Source: Saccharopolyspora_D taberi (GTDB lineage Bacteria > Actinomycetota > Actinomycetes > Mycobacteriales > Pseudonocardiaceae). From it: a stretch of DNA of 64,000 nucleotides. The translations under genes were made by a program, and so were the position numbers. Of this stretch, positions 24,876 to 32,933 are shown piece by piece. Under the pieces are notes generated by a model. It saw nothing but the letters and a program-made list of their open reading frames with translations, searched no databases and was not told where the DNA came from. Each line of letters starts with the position of its first letter. The stretch's first letter is position 1. Where the stretch lies: NCBI RefSeq assembly GCF_039534165.1, contig NZ_BAAAUX010000014.1:744001-808000 (forward strand), read 5' to 3'.

Positions 24876-25430
24876 GTGCGCTACCACCGGAGCGACGTCG
24901 TGAACCGCGCGATCGCGGTCCTCGACGAGTACGGGCTGGAGTCGCTGACGATGCGCCGGCTGGCTGCCGAACTCGGCGTGCAGCCGAGCGCGCTCTACCA
25001 CCACGTGCCGAACAAGCAGACGCTGCTGGCCGCGGTCGCCGACGAGATCCTGGCCAGGGGCAGGCGCCCTCGCGCGGCCCGGGAGTGGGACCGGCGGGTG
25101 GTCGAGGTGTGCGGCGAGCTGCGGGACGCGATGCTCACCTACCGCGACGGCGCCGAGGTGGTCGTCACCGCCCACACCTTCGGCCTCGGCGCGAGCGAGC
25201 CCGCCCGCCGGTTGCGGGAGGCACTGCGGGACGGCGGCCTGCCCGAGGACCTGGTCGGCGTCGGCACCCGCGCTCTCCTGCACCTGGTCTTCGGCCACAC
25301 CGTGGAGGAGCAGACCGCGTTGCAGGCCGCGAGCGCGGGTGCGATCGACAAGGAACCGGGCGGTCCGGCGGACTTCGAGCAGGGGCTCGAACTCGTGCTG
25401 GACGGCCTCCGGTCCCGGGTCAGCGGTTAA
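24876..25430 (+). CDS. bioQ: TetR-family regulator, probable biotin repressor BioQ
   Basis: 184 residues, with the DNA-binding domain at the very N-terminus (VVNRAIAVLDEYGLESLTMR, then LAAELGVQPSALYHHVPNKQ) and a TetR C-terminal domain. GTG at 24876 follows AGGAGGG at 24862-24868. In actinobacteria that lack a BirA DNA-binding domain, a TetR protein (BioQ) divergent from bio genes represses them; the divergent bioB and the two perfect palindromes fit this. Biotin is not a direct BioQ ligand in known cases, so the signal here is unknown. Confidence 0.85.
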   Translation: MRYHRSDVVNRAIAVLDEYGLESLTMRRLAAELGVQPSALYHHVPNKQTLLAAVADEILARGRRPRAAREWDRRVVEVCGELRDAMLTYRDGAEVVVTAHTFGLGASEPARRLREALRDGGLPEDLVGVGTRALLHLVFGHTVEEQTALQAASAGAIDKEPGGPADFEQGLELVLDGLRSRVSG

Positions 25431-25464
25431 TTGGGTCCCGGTCAGCAGCACGCGCCGCTAGGGT

Positions 25465-25905
25465 GTGGCGGTGGCGTCGATCAAGCAGTTCCAAGTGACC
25501 TTCGACTGCGCGGAACCCGAGCGCGTCGCTCGTTTCTGGTGCGAGGTGTTGGGGTACGTCGTACCGCCGCCTCCGGATGGGTTTGCCAGCTGGGACGATT
25601 TCGACCGCTCGCTGCCGCCTGAGCGCCAGGGCGCGGCTTTCGCCTGCTCTGATCCCTCAGGTGTGGGCCCGCGACTGTTCTTCCAGCGGGTTCCCGAAGG
25701 CAAGGTCGTCAAGAACCGGCTGCACCTCGACGTGCGGGCCGGCACCGGGCTCGTGGGCGAAGAGCGCCTCGCCGCGCTCGAGGCCGAATGCGCACGACTC
25801 GTCGCGCTCGGCGCGGTACGCGTGCGGGTACTGCTTGCCGACGGCTTCAACGAGTCGTGCATCGTGATGCAGGACGTCGAGGGCAACGAGTTCTGCCTCG
25901 ACTGA
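25465..25905 (+). CDS. VOC-family (glyoxalase-like) protein
   Basis: 146-residue protein of the vicinal oxygen chelate superfamily, glyoxalase-like domain common in actinomycetes. The paired beta-alpha-beta-beta-beta modules start with FQVTFDCAEPERVARFWCEV and end with QDVEGNEFCLD, where the glutamate is the usual metal ligand of the second half. The start is GTG at 25465. It lies 34 bp after bioQ on the same strand. The substrate is unknown. Confidence 0.75.
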   Translation: MAVASIKQFQVTFDCAEPERVARFWCEVLGYVVPPPPDGFASWDDFDRSLPPERQGAAFACSDPSGVGPRLFFQRVPEGKVVKNRLHLDVRAGTGLVGEERLAALEAECARLVALGAVRVRVLLADGFNESCIVMQDVEGNEFCLD

Positions 25906-25916
25906 GGGCGCGGGGA

Positions 25917-26049
25917 TCAGCCCGCGGCCTTGCGGACGATGCCGGCGATGTTGGCCTTCTCGGTCAGGCCGAACGTCATAAGGAGCGGGCCAGTCGGCGA
26001 TCTTCTTGAGCACCGCGGCCTCGTTGTCGGCGTTCTTCTTCTCCGGCAT
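25917..26049 (-). pseudogene. Truncated DUF1801-like gene remnant
   Basis: The minus strand encodes MPEKKNADNEAAVLKKIADW, an N-terminus typical of DUF1801 proteins. After about 24 codons the natural continuation appears in another frame (MTFGLTEKANIAGIVRKAAG, stop at 25917), matching the C-terminal segment of the family. The roughly 80-residue middle is missing and the two halves are out of frame, so this is a deletion remnant. Family assignment is from memory of the conserved ends. Confidence 0.5.
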
Positions 26050-26078
26050 CGCTGTCCTCACAACCTCGGAATCGGATT

Positions 26079-26489
26079 TCAGCCGCGCTGCTGAATTCGG
26101 ATCAGATTGCCGGACGGGTCGCGAAAAGCGCAGTCGCGAACGCCGTAGTCCTGGTCGATCGGTTCCTGGACGACCTCGGTGTCGCTGGCCTCGATCCGAG
26201 CGAAGGTCTCGTCGAGATCGCTGGTGGCCAGGACGATGCCCGCGTAGGTGCCCTTCGCCATCATCTCGGCGATCGTGGCGCGCTCGTCGTCGGTGATGCC
26301 GGGATCGGCGCTCGGCGGCTGCAGGACGATGGAGGTGCCGGGCTGCTCGGGCGGTCCGACGGTGATCCAGCGCATTCCGCCGTAACCCACGTCGTTGCGG
26401 ATCTCAAAACCGAGGACGTCGCGGTAGAAGGCGATCGACGCTTCCGGGTCGGTGTGCGGGAGGAATGCGTAGTGAATGCTGATCGTCAT
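26079..26489 (-). CDS. VOC-family (glyoxalase/bleomycin-resistance-like) protein
   Basis: 136 residues, one VOC domain: ISIHYAFLPHTDPEASIAFY at the N-terminus and DCAFRDPSGNLIRIQQ at the C-terminus, where the RDPSGN turn is a hallmark of this group. ATG at 26489 begins the first strand. It lies 20 bp after an AraC-family regulator on the same strand; this AraC-VOC pairing is common in actinomycetes and suggests the regulator controls it. The substrate is unknown. Confidence 0.82.
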   Translation of the reverse strand: MTISIHYAFLPHTDPEASIAFYRDVLGFEIRNDVGYGGMRWITVGPPEQPGTSIVLQPPSADPGITDDERATIAEMMAKGTYAGIVLATSDLDETFARIEASDTEVVQEPIDQDYGVRDCAFRDPSGNLIRIQQRG

Positions 26490-26509
26490 GGAAGTCACGG
26501 TAACCGCGG

Positions 26510-26953
26510 TCAGCGGGACCTCGCTTCTCGATTCCTGACCGGTCTGGTGACCCGCTGCGTGACGCATGCGGGCACGCCCGCCATCTCACCGGCCGCCTCC
26601 CGCCGGTAGGCGCTCGGCGGGAGGCCGACCAGTTCGGCGAACCGGGTGCTGAACGTGCCCAGCGAGGAGAAGCCGACGGCGAAGCAGACCTCGGTGACGC
26701 TGAGGTCGCCCCGGCGCAGCAGCGTCATCGCGCGTTCGATGCGCCGGGTCATCAGGTAGCTGTACGGCGACTCCCCGTAGGCGAGCCGGAATTCACGGCT
26801 GAGGTGCCCGGCCGACGTGCTGACACCGCGGGCGAGGGACTCGACGTTCAACGGCTGCGCGTACTCGCGATCGATCCGGTCGCGGACGCGGCGCAGCCGC
26901 GCGAGGTCGCGCAGCCGTTGCTGCTCGGAGGTTCTGCCGCCCACCCCGTGCAC
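26510..26953 (-). CDS. AraC-family regulator (DNA-binding domain only)
   Basis: 147 residues, essentially just the double helix-turn-helix AraC domain: YAQPLNVESLARGVSTSAGH with HLSREFRLAYGESPYSYLMT, and a second HTH around LSVTEVCFAVGFSSLGTFST ending in the family motif GLPPSAYRRE. No sensor domain. Co-directional with the VOC gene 20 bp downstream and likely controls it; the inducing signal is not evident. Confidence 0.86.
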   Translation of the reverse strand: MHGVGGRTSEQQRLRDLARLRRVRDRIDREYAQPLNVESLARGVSTSAGHLSREFRLAYGESPYSYLMTRRIERAMTLLRRGDLSVTEVCFAVGFSSLGTFSTRFAELVGLPPSAYRREAAGEMAGVPACVTQRVTRPVRNREARSR

Positions 26954-26969
26954 GATGCCACGACCGGCG

Positions 26970-27647
26970 TCACTTCACGCACATGGCTGACTGGAACGGC
27001 CCCTTGGAAGTGGCCTCCTGCACGACCTCGCCATTGACCAGGATGCGGCAGGTGATGGTTCCGCCGTTCTCGTCGTTGGAGGCCATCAGGGTGTAGGTGG
27101 AGAACGCGTCGATGTCGACCGGGACCTCGACGCTCCACGGCAGAGCGGTGTCGGCCAGGGACTCCGAGCTGGCACCACCACCGTTGAACGTGCTGTAGGT
27201 GATCGACAGGGCGGAACCGCTGCCCTCGACCTCGTAGCGCACGGCTCCGGCGCCCTCCTCTGCCTCACCGGCCGGGACACCCGGCGTGAGCGGCGTCCCG
27301 GGCGCGGGCGGGGCCTGGAAGTCGGCGCCGATCCGGTCCAGGTCGCGCACCAGCTCCCCGGCGGCCTGGAAAACGATCACCATGCCCCAGATCCCCACCA
27401 CGGCCGCCAGGCCGCCGAGGCCGGTTCCGACCCACGACATGATCTTGTTGGTGGCGACGCCCTTGCGGGTCCTGGCCACGCCGAGCAAACCGAACAGCAC
27501 CGCCAGCGCTCCCAGGATCAGCGCGACGAAGCCCGTCAGCGGGATGATGCCGAACACCAGGCCGATCAGCGCGAGCACAAGCGCGGCGATGCCGAAGCCG
27601 TTGCGGGGCTGCCCGACGTGCTGGGAGGAGGTGACCACCTCAGTCAT
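26970..27647 (-). CDS. DUF4190/MmpS-like membrane protein
   Basis: 225 residues. Two hydrophobic helices in the first 100 residues form a DUF4190-like unit (FGIAALVLALIGLVFGIIPL; then a second segment near residue 80-95). They are followed by a Pro/Gly linker (APPAPGTPLTPGVPAGEAE) and an extracellular domain resembling MmpS accessory proteins (VRYEVEGSGSALSITYST, LPWSVEVPV, two cysteines TCR and MCVK that may pair). Predicted membrane-anchored with the C-terminal domain outside. No MmpL exporter is next to it. Function unknown. Confidence 0.72.
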   Translation of the reverse strand: MTEVVTSSQHVGQPRNGFGIAALVLALIGLVFGIIPLTGFVALILGALAVLFGLLGVARTRKGVATNKIMSWVGTGLGGLAAVVGIWGMVIVFQAAGELVRDLDRIGADFQAPPAPGTPLTPGVPAGEAEEGAGAVRYEVEGSGSALSITYSTFNGGGASSESLADTALPWSVEVPVDIDAFSTYTLMASNDENGGTITCRILVNGEVVQEATSKGPFQSAMCVK

Positions 27648-27739
27648 GACCGTTTTCTCTTTTCCGCCCGGAAGGGGCGCCCATCGCCCGGCCACAGGTG
27701 CGGGCGTCAACCACCCATTCGCCCGACCGCGGAAAGTCG

Positions 27740-28681
27740 TTACAGCGCACCGGCGACGGCCGACGGGTGCCGGGCGAGCAGGTCGTCGAGGTGGGAACCG
27801 ACCTTCGGGCAGTTGGCGCGCACGACCGACAGGTACGCCGCGAGCACCGGCGACCGGTCGGTCGCGCGGAACGACATCCGCAGGTCCGGCAGCCGGAACC
27901 GCGGGGTGACGTCGCAGAACCGGATGTCCTTGCGGGTGATCAGCCGCATCCGGCTCGGGCCGAGGCCGACCCCGGCCGAACACGCGGCGAGGCCGGCGAT
28001 CGTGTGGATGTCGCGCGCCATCGTGGCGGTTTCGAGGGCGGCCGGGTCCGGCCCGAACAGCGGGCGCAGGTAGGAGCTCGCCGCGTCCTGGCTCACCACG
28101 AGCGGTTCCCTGGCCAGCTGCTCGGCATCGATCGTCCGGCGTCCGGCGAACGGGTGCGCCACCGACACCACGGCCACCAGGTGGTCCCCGCCGATCGGCA
28201 CGGTGATCAGGTCCTCCGCCCCGGCTCCGCGCGGGCTGCCGCGCCCGACGGCGACGTCCAGCTCGCCGTCGAGGAGGGCGGCCGTCCCGGTGGGGCTGTC
28301 GAGTTCCTGGAGGGAGAGCCGGACCTCCGGGTGGGTCCGGCGGAACCGGCCGAGCACTCCGGGCAAGGGGTCGAGCAGCGCGGATCCGATGAACCCGATC
28401 CGCAGCCGCCCGGTCTCCCCGCGCGCCGCCCGGGCCGCGTCGACCCCGGCGAGCCGCATCTCGGCGAGCGCGGTGCGCGCCCTGGCGAGGAAGGCTTCGC
28501 CGGCCGCGGTCGGCACGACGCCGCGCGAGGTGCGGTCGAACAGCCGCTCCCCGACCTCCCGCTCCAGCGCGGCGATCTGGGTCGACAGCGGCGGCTGGGC
28601 GATCCCCAGCGAGGCCGCGGCGCGGCCGAAGTGCTGGTGCTCGGCGAGCGCCACGGCGTAGCGCAGGTGACGGGCTTCCAC
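27740..28681 (-). CDS. LysR-family regulator
   Basis: 313 residues from GTG at 28681. The N-terminal HTH (FGRAAASLGIAQPPLSTQIA with ALEREVGERLFDR) is of the CatR/BenM-like group that starts MEARHLRYAVALAEHQHF. It is divergent from the alpha/beta hydrolase at 28800, the usual arrangement for a LysR protein and its target. The intergenic strip contains ATATC/GATAT repeats (around 28692-28725) that could form the binding site. Confidence 0.88.
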   Translation of the reverse strand: MEARHLRYAVALAEHQHFGRAAASLGIAQPPLSTQIAALEREVGERLFDRTSRGVVPTAAGEAFLARARTALAEMRLAGVDAARAARGETGRLRIGFIGSALLDPLPGVLGRFRRTHPEVRLSLQELDSPTGTAALLDGELDVAVGRGSPRGAGAEDLITVPIGGDHLVAVVSVAHPFAGRRTIDAEQLAREPLVVSQDAASSYLRPLFGPDPAALETATMARDIHTIAGLAACSAGVGLGPSRMRLITRKDIRFCDVTPRFRLPDLRMSFRATDRSPVLAAYLSVVRANCPKVGSHLDDLLARHPSAVAGAL

Positions 28682-28799
28682 ACCCCCAACGATATGCCGG
28701 AGATATCGCGAGGGCAGCGGTGAGATATGCCAGTGGATGGGACAGCACGGCTGAGGTGATCTGGAGCGGTCAGTGATCACCACTCCAGAAGGGCCGACC

Positions 28800-29666
28800 A
28801 TGACCCGCCCGACCTCGTCCGAAACCGCCGTCGTCCTCGTGCACGGTGCCTGGCACTCCGCGCTGCACTGGGCGGCGACGCAACGCGCGCTCGCGCACCA
28901 CGGCCTCGCCGCTGTCGCGGTCGACCTCCCCGGCAGCGGGCTCGGAGCGCCGGTGCCCACCGGCTACTTCCAGCCCGGCCAGCCCGGGCTCGCCGACGAG
29001 AAGTCGGCGCTGAGCGACGCCACGCTGGACCAGGCCGCCGACGTCGTGCTCGACGCGCTCGCCACCGCCCGCACCCGCTTCCGCAACGTGGTGCTGGTCG
29101 CCCACAGCGCGGGCGGCGCCCCCGCCTCCGCGGCGGCCGAGCGGGCGCCCGAGCTCGTCGACCACCTCGTGTACCTGTCGGCGTTCGTCCCGGCGGGCCG
29201 GCCGAGGTTCGCCGACTACATCGAGGCCGAGGAGAACGCGGGCGCGGTTCACATCCCGCCGATCGGCGATCCGGCCGAGCTGGGCGCCTTCCGGATCAAC
29301 CCGCTGTCCGCCGACCCGGACCACGTGGACACGATCCGCCGGTCCTTCCTCAACGATCTCCCCGCGACCGCCCCGGATTCCTGGCGGCAGTTCCTGCACC
29401 CGGACCAGCCGCTCGCGAACGCCGTCACGCCGGTGCCGGTCTCGCCGCAGCGCTGGGGCCGGATCGCCCGCACGTTCATCAGGCTCACCGACGACCAGGC
29501 ACTGCCGACCAGCACCCAGGACCTGATGATCGAGGAGGCCGACCAGGTCGTGCCGGACCTGCCGATGCGGGTGCGCTCGCTGCCCGGCGGCCACTCCCCG
29601 TTCGTGACCCGACCCGCGGAACTCGCGGCGGTGCTCACCACCACCGCCTTGCAGAAGACCGGCTGA
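28800..29666 (+). CDS. Alpha/beta hydrolase
   Basis: 288 residues from ATG at 28800 (AGAAGGG upstream); a GTG at 28773 would add nine residues. The oxyanion segment VLVHGAWHSALHW, nucleophile elbow VAHSAGG (serine near residue 103) and C-terminal histidine in PGGHSPF are intact. The family resembles plant methylesterase/hydroxynitrile-lyase-like small hydrolases found in actinomycetes. It is divergent from a LysR gene and likely under its control. The substrate is unknown. Confidence 0.83.
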   Translation: MTRPTSSETAVVLVHGAWHSALHWAATQRALAHHGLAAVAVDLPGSGLGAPVPTGYFQPGQPGLADEKSALSDATLDQAADVVLDALATARTRFRNVVLVAHSAGGAPASAAAERAPELVDHLVYLSAFVPAGRPRFADYIEAEENAGAVHIPPIGDPAELGAFRINPLSADPDHVDTIRRSFLNDLPATAPDSWRQFLHPDQPLANAVTPVPVSPQRWGRIARTFIRLTDDQALPTSTQDLMIEEADQVVPDLPMRVRSLPGGHSPFVTRPAELAAVLTTTALQKTG

Positions 29667-29876
29667 TGGCGGCGGCGCCGCGTCGCGGGTCCGGTGCTGG
29701 GTGGCGTGCTGGTCCGGCTCAACCCGCTGGGCTGGGCTGGCGGGCCGCGGCGTTCCCCCAGATCACCGCCAGGGCCGGACCGAGGCCGCCACCTCGGTCT
29801 CGGACGTACGAAGCCGCAGCGAGTCCTGGCCGCGGGTTTCGCGGTCAAACTGCGCGCGAAGCCGTGACCGTGAGGG

Positions 29877-30761
29877 TCATGCCCGCCGGGAGAACGCCCG
29901 CCGGGCGTGCACGAGGAACTCCCGCAGGGCCGGGCCGTGGGTGCGCCGCCAGATCAGCGCGAGCAGCGCGGGGATCTCGACGTCGTCGATGGTGCGCGCG
30001 ACGAGCTTGTCCCGGTACGGCGTGACCATCGAGTCGCTGAGGATCCCGACGCCCAGGCCGCGGGCGGCGAGGTCGGCGATGGCCTCCGCGGTGCTGACCT
30101 GGAACGCGATCACCGGCCGCACGTCCCGCGCCGCGCACGCCTGGTCGAACACGGCGCGCAGTCCGGTGCCCGGCGGCATGCAGACGACCGGGTGCTCGCT
30201 CAGGTCGGCCATGCCGACGCGCCGCGATTCCGCCAGCGGATGTCCGGGCGGGACCGCCGCGACCAGCCGGTCGCTGGTGATCGTGAACGAGTCCAGCCCG
30301 TCCGGGGCGGCGGTCGCGGTGCCGATCAGGGCGAGGTCGACGGCTCCGGCCCGCACGGCACCGGTGAGCTGATCGGAGTTGTCCTCCAGCAGCGTCACCC
30401 GCACGCCCGGGTGCGCCTGGTGGAACGTCGCCAGGGCGTCGAACAGCGGCGTGATCGTGCAGCCGGTGACCATGCCGATGGTCACCTCGCCCCGGATCAG
30501 GTTGGTCACCTCACCCACCGCCTGGCCGACCGCTCCGGCCGCGGCGAGCGCGCTGCGGGCGTGTTCGAGCGCGGCCTTCCCCGCGGCGGTGAGCGTGGCG
30601 GCGCGGGCCGACCGGTCGAACAGCGCGGCGCCGAGCTCCCGCTCCAGCTGGCGGATCTGGGCGCTGATGCCGGACTGGCTGACGTGCACCCGCTCGGCCG
30701 CGCGGGTGAAGTTCTGCTCCTCCGCGACCGCGATGAAGTATTCCAGCTGGCGTAAATCCAT
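29877..30761 (-). CDS. LysR-family regulator
   Basis: 294 residues. The HTH is FTRAAERVHVSQSGISAQIR and QLERELGAALFDR after a typical MDLRQLEYFIAVAEEQNF start at ATG 30761. The effector-binding domain is complete. It is divergent from the small SnoaL-like gene at 30863 across 101 bp, so that gene is its most likely target. A 210-bp gap separates its end from the hydrolase; nothing recognisable lies there. Confidence 0.88.
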   Translation of the reverse strand: MDLRQLEYFIAVAEEQNFTRAAERVHVSQSGISAQIRQLERELGAALFDRSARAATLTAAGKAALEHARSALAAAGAVGQAVGEVTNLIRGEVTIGMVTGCTITPLFDALATFHQAHPGVRVTLLEDNSDQLTGAVRAGAVDLALIGTATAAPDGLDSFTITSDRLVAAVPPGHPLAESRRVGMADLSEHPVVCMPPGTGLRAVFDQACAARDVRPVIAFQVSTAEAIADLAARGLGVGILSDSMVTPYRDKLVARTIDDVEIPALLALIWRRTHGPALREFLVHARRAFSRRA

Positions 30762-30862
30762 GACCGGTAATTCTAGTTTCCAGCAGAACCAGCTGTTGGA
30801 CTTCTGATCGGGCCGGGACCAGGCTGGGAAGCGCACAAAGCACAGACATCCCGGAGGAATCG

Positions 30863-31222
30863 ATGCAGGACAAGGCCATGCGGCCCGAGGAGCTCACCCG
30901 CCTGTTCGTCGAGCGGTCCAACGCCGGTGACGCGGCCGGAGTCGCCGCGCTCTACGAGCCGGACGCGGCGATCGCGTTCCCGCCCGGTGGGCAGACGGTG
31001 GGCCGGGACGCGATCCAGGCGCTGTGGGCGCAGGTGCTGGCCGACCGCCCGCGGTTCGAGCAGGAGGTGCCGCTGCCGACGCTGAGCAGCGGCGACCTCG
31101 CGCTCACCTCGACCCCGCGCAAGGACGGGGTCGGCGTCCGCGTCCAGGTGGCCCGGCGGCAGCCGGACGGGAGCTGGCTGCGCGTGCTCGACCACCCGGA
31201 GATCGCGCCGCCGGAGCAGTGA
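30863..31222 (+). CDS. SnoaL-like/NTF2-fold protein (DUF4440 type)
   Basis: 119 residues of the NTF2-like cone fold: LTRLFVERSNAGDAAGVAAL, YEPDAAIAFPPGG, then VGRDAIQALWAQVLADRP and a C-terminal sheet with DGSWLRVLDHPEI. Related proteins include polyketide cyclases, isomerases and steroid-binding proteins; many have no known substrate. It is divergent from a LysR gene and abuts the end of a type III polyketide synthase gene transcribed toward it, with adjacent stops. Confidence 0.75.
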   Translation: MQDKAMRPEELTRLFVERSNAGDAAGVAALYEPDAAIAFPPGGQTVGRDAIQALWAQVLADRPRFEQEVPLPTLSSGDLALTSTPRKDGVGVRVQVARRQPDGSWLRVLDHPEIAPPEQ

Positions 31223-32266
31223 TCAGCCACCGCTGCGCAGCAGCATCGCGTAGATCGTGGCTCCCGGGCCGAAGCTGAGGATCACGGTGTGCTGGCCGGG
31301 GGTGGCGATCACGGTGTCCCAGAGGCGTTCCAGCACCGTCAGCACGGCCGGTCCCGCCGTGTTGCCGTAAGCGCGCATGGCCGCGCGGGAGGCGCTGACC
31401 TGGTCCTCGGGCAGCGCCAGGGTGCTGGCCACCGCGTCGATCACGCGCAGCCCACCGGGGTGCACGGCCCAGTGGGCGATGTCGTCGCGACCGAGCCGGT
31501 TGCGCGCGAGCAGCGCGTCGACCGGGGTGGCCAGCCCCTTGGCGACGATGTCGGGCAGGTCCGGCGAGAGGGCCATCCGCAGCCCGCTCGCGCTCGGCTC
31601 CAGCTTCAGCGCATCGCGGTGTTCGGCGAGGTAGAGCGACTCGACGTCGAGGATGTCCAGTCCGGGGTGGCCGTCGGTGCCGGGGCGGATCACCGCCGAT
31701 CCGGCGCCGTCCCCGAACAGGGTCAGGACGACGGCCTGCTCGTTGTCGTAGGGCGGGGGTTGCAGGTGCGGCGAGAACATGTCCGCCACCAGCAGCACCG
31801 AGATCCCCCCGTTCACCGCGGTCTGGTTGCGGCAGACGTTCAGGCTTGGGACGGCCGCGTAGCAACCGGCCGGTCCCAGCGGCATGCGCTGCGCGTTCTC
31901 CCGCATCCCGACCTTGTCGGCGAGGACGTCCAGCCCGGGGACGGCCTGGACGGTGCTGGTGGAGGGGGCGAAGAAGTCGACTTCCTCCGGCGCAACCCCC
32001 GCCCGGCTGAGCGCGGTGCCGAGCGCGCGCTCGGCCAGCGGTTCCACCTCGTCACGGGCGCGCAGCATCCGGGTGTGGGTGCTCCAGCCCCTCGGGTCTT
32101 CCGCTCTGGGGTCGACGGCGAGCCCCTTGGTCGCGATCTCGGCCTGCGCGGCGATGTGGGTGACCTTGTCGCCTCCCTGCTCGGGCGCGAGGAACGCTGC
32201 GATGTCGTGGACCGATACCAGGGCGGGAACGGCCGAGGCCACGCTGGTGATGCGGGCATGGGGCAT
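31223..32266 (-). CDS. Type III polyketide synthase (chalcone/stilbene synthase-like)
   Basis: Homodimeric ketosynthase that elongates an acyl-CoA starter with malonyl-CoA units and cyclises the product. 347 residues. The catalytic triad is visible: C135 in GPAGCYAAVP, H269 in WAVHPGG, N302 in YGNTAGPAV. The SFGPG loop near the C-terminus (331-335) is the GFGPG-type motif of the family. It differs from FabH in its motifs and lacks a partner ACP. ATG at 32266 follows AGGAGC. It lies between two SnoaL-like genes with a flavin monooxygenase nearby, a possible small biosynthetic group. The starter unit and product are not predictable here. Confidence 0.85.
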   Translation of the reverse strand: MPHARITSVASAVPALVSVHDIAAFLAPEQGGDKVTHIAAQAEIATKGLAVDPRAEDPRGWSTHTRMLRARDEVEPLAERALGTALSRAGVAPEEVDFFAPSTSTVQAVPGLDVLADKVGMRENAQRMPLGPAGCYAAVPSLNVCRNQTAVNGGISVLLVADMFSPHLQPPPYDNEQAVVLTLFGDGAGSAVIRPGTDGHPGLDILDVESLYLAEHRDALKLEPSASGLRMALSPDLPDIVAKGLATPVDALLARNRLGRDDIAHWAVHPGGLRVIDAVASTLALPEDQVSASRAAMRAYGNTAGPAVLTVLERLWDTVIATPGQHTVILSFGPGATIYAMLLRSGG

Positions 32267-32467
32267 GGTGGTGCTCCTGGGTCGTCGTTGTGCGGAGGGC
32301 GACCGCGGTGGGGGCAACCTACCGAGCGGCCGAGCCCGCGAAGCGGCCGTGGCAAAAACCCGCCAGAGCAAGGGAATGTCCGCTGGCCGCATGCGACTTT
32401 CTTGGCCATCGCAACGCAATTCGCGCGGTGAAACGTCCGAACGCGACCCGAGGGGGCAAATCCGACC

Positions 32468-32908
32468 ATGCCCGTCGCTCACGCCGATCCGATCGCCGAC
32501 AAGCTCCGGATCAACGACCTGCTCCTGCGCTTCGCGCACGCGCTCGACACCAAGGACTTCGACGGCTACGCCGACTGCTACACCCGGGACGGAATCCTCC
32601 AGCACACCTGGGGCCGCCACACCGGACGGGACGGACTGGCCGATGCCGTCCGAAAGAACCTCTCCGCCTTCCACCGCACGCAGCACTTCGTCACCAACCA
32701 CCTGATCGACGTCGAGGGTGATGTCGCCACCTCGCGCGCCAACCTCTACGCGGTGCACCTGCGCACTGAGGACGACCCGGCTCCCTGGGAAGTCGGCGGC
32801 ACCTACCGGTGCCGGGCGCACCGCACCGCCGACGGCTGGAAGTTCGCGGAGGTCACCATCGACGCGGTCTGGCAGCGGGGCGGTAAGGCAGAACTGGGCG
32901 CACTGTGA
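32468..32908 (+). CDS. SnoaL-like (SnoaL_4) NTF2-fold protein
   Basis: 146 residues: an N-terminal helix IADKLRINDLLLRFAHALDT, FDGYADCYTRDGIL, conserved THHxxxN-like segment FHRTQHFVTNHLIDVEGD and a C-terminal sheet. This is the subgroup that includes scytalone-dehydratase-like and ring-hydroxylating-enzyme-like folds. It is divergent from the type III polyketide synthase across about 200 bp, so a role in cyclising or dehydrating the polyketide is possible but unproven. Confidence 0.8.
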   Translation: MPVAHADPIADKLRINDLLLRFAHALDTKDFDGYADCYTRDGILQHTWGRHTGRDGLADAVRKNLSAFHRTQHFVTNHLIDVEGDVATSRANLYAVHLRTEDDPAPWEVGGTYRCRAHRTADGWKFAEVTIDAVWQRGGKAELGAL

Positions 32909-32933
32909 AAGTCTGATCCATAGTGGACAGTAC

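Noticed and set aside
32469..32821. Fusion of the type III PKS with a 185-residue N-terminal extension from the open minus-strand frame
   Set aside because: The extension is antisense to a SnoaL-like gene and has shadow composition; ATG at 32266 with AGGAGC upstream starts the conserved fold.
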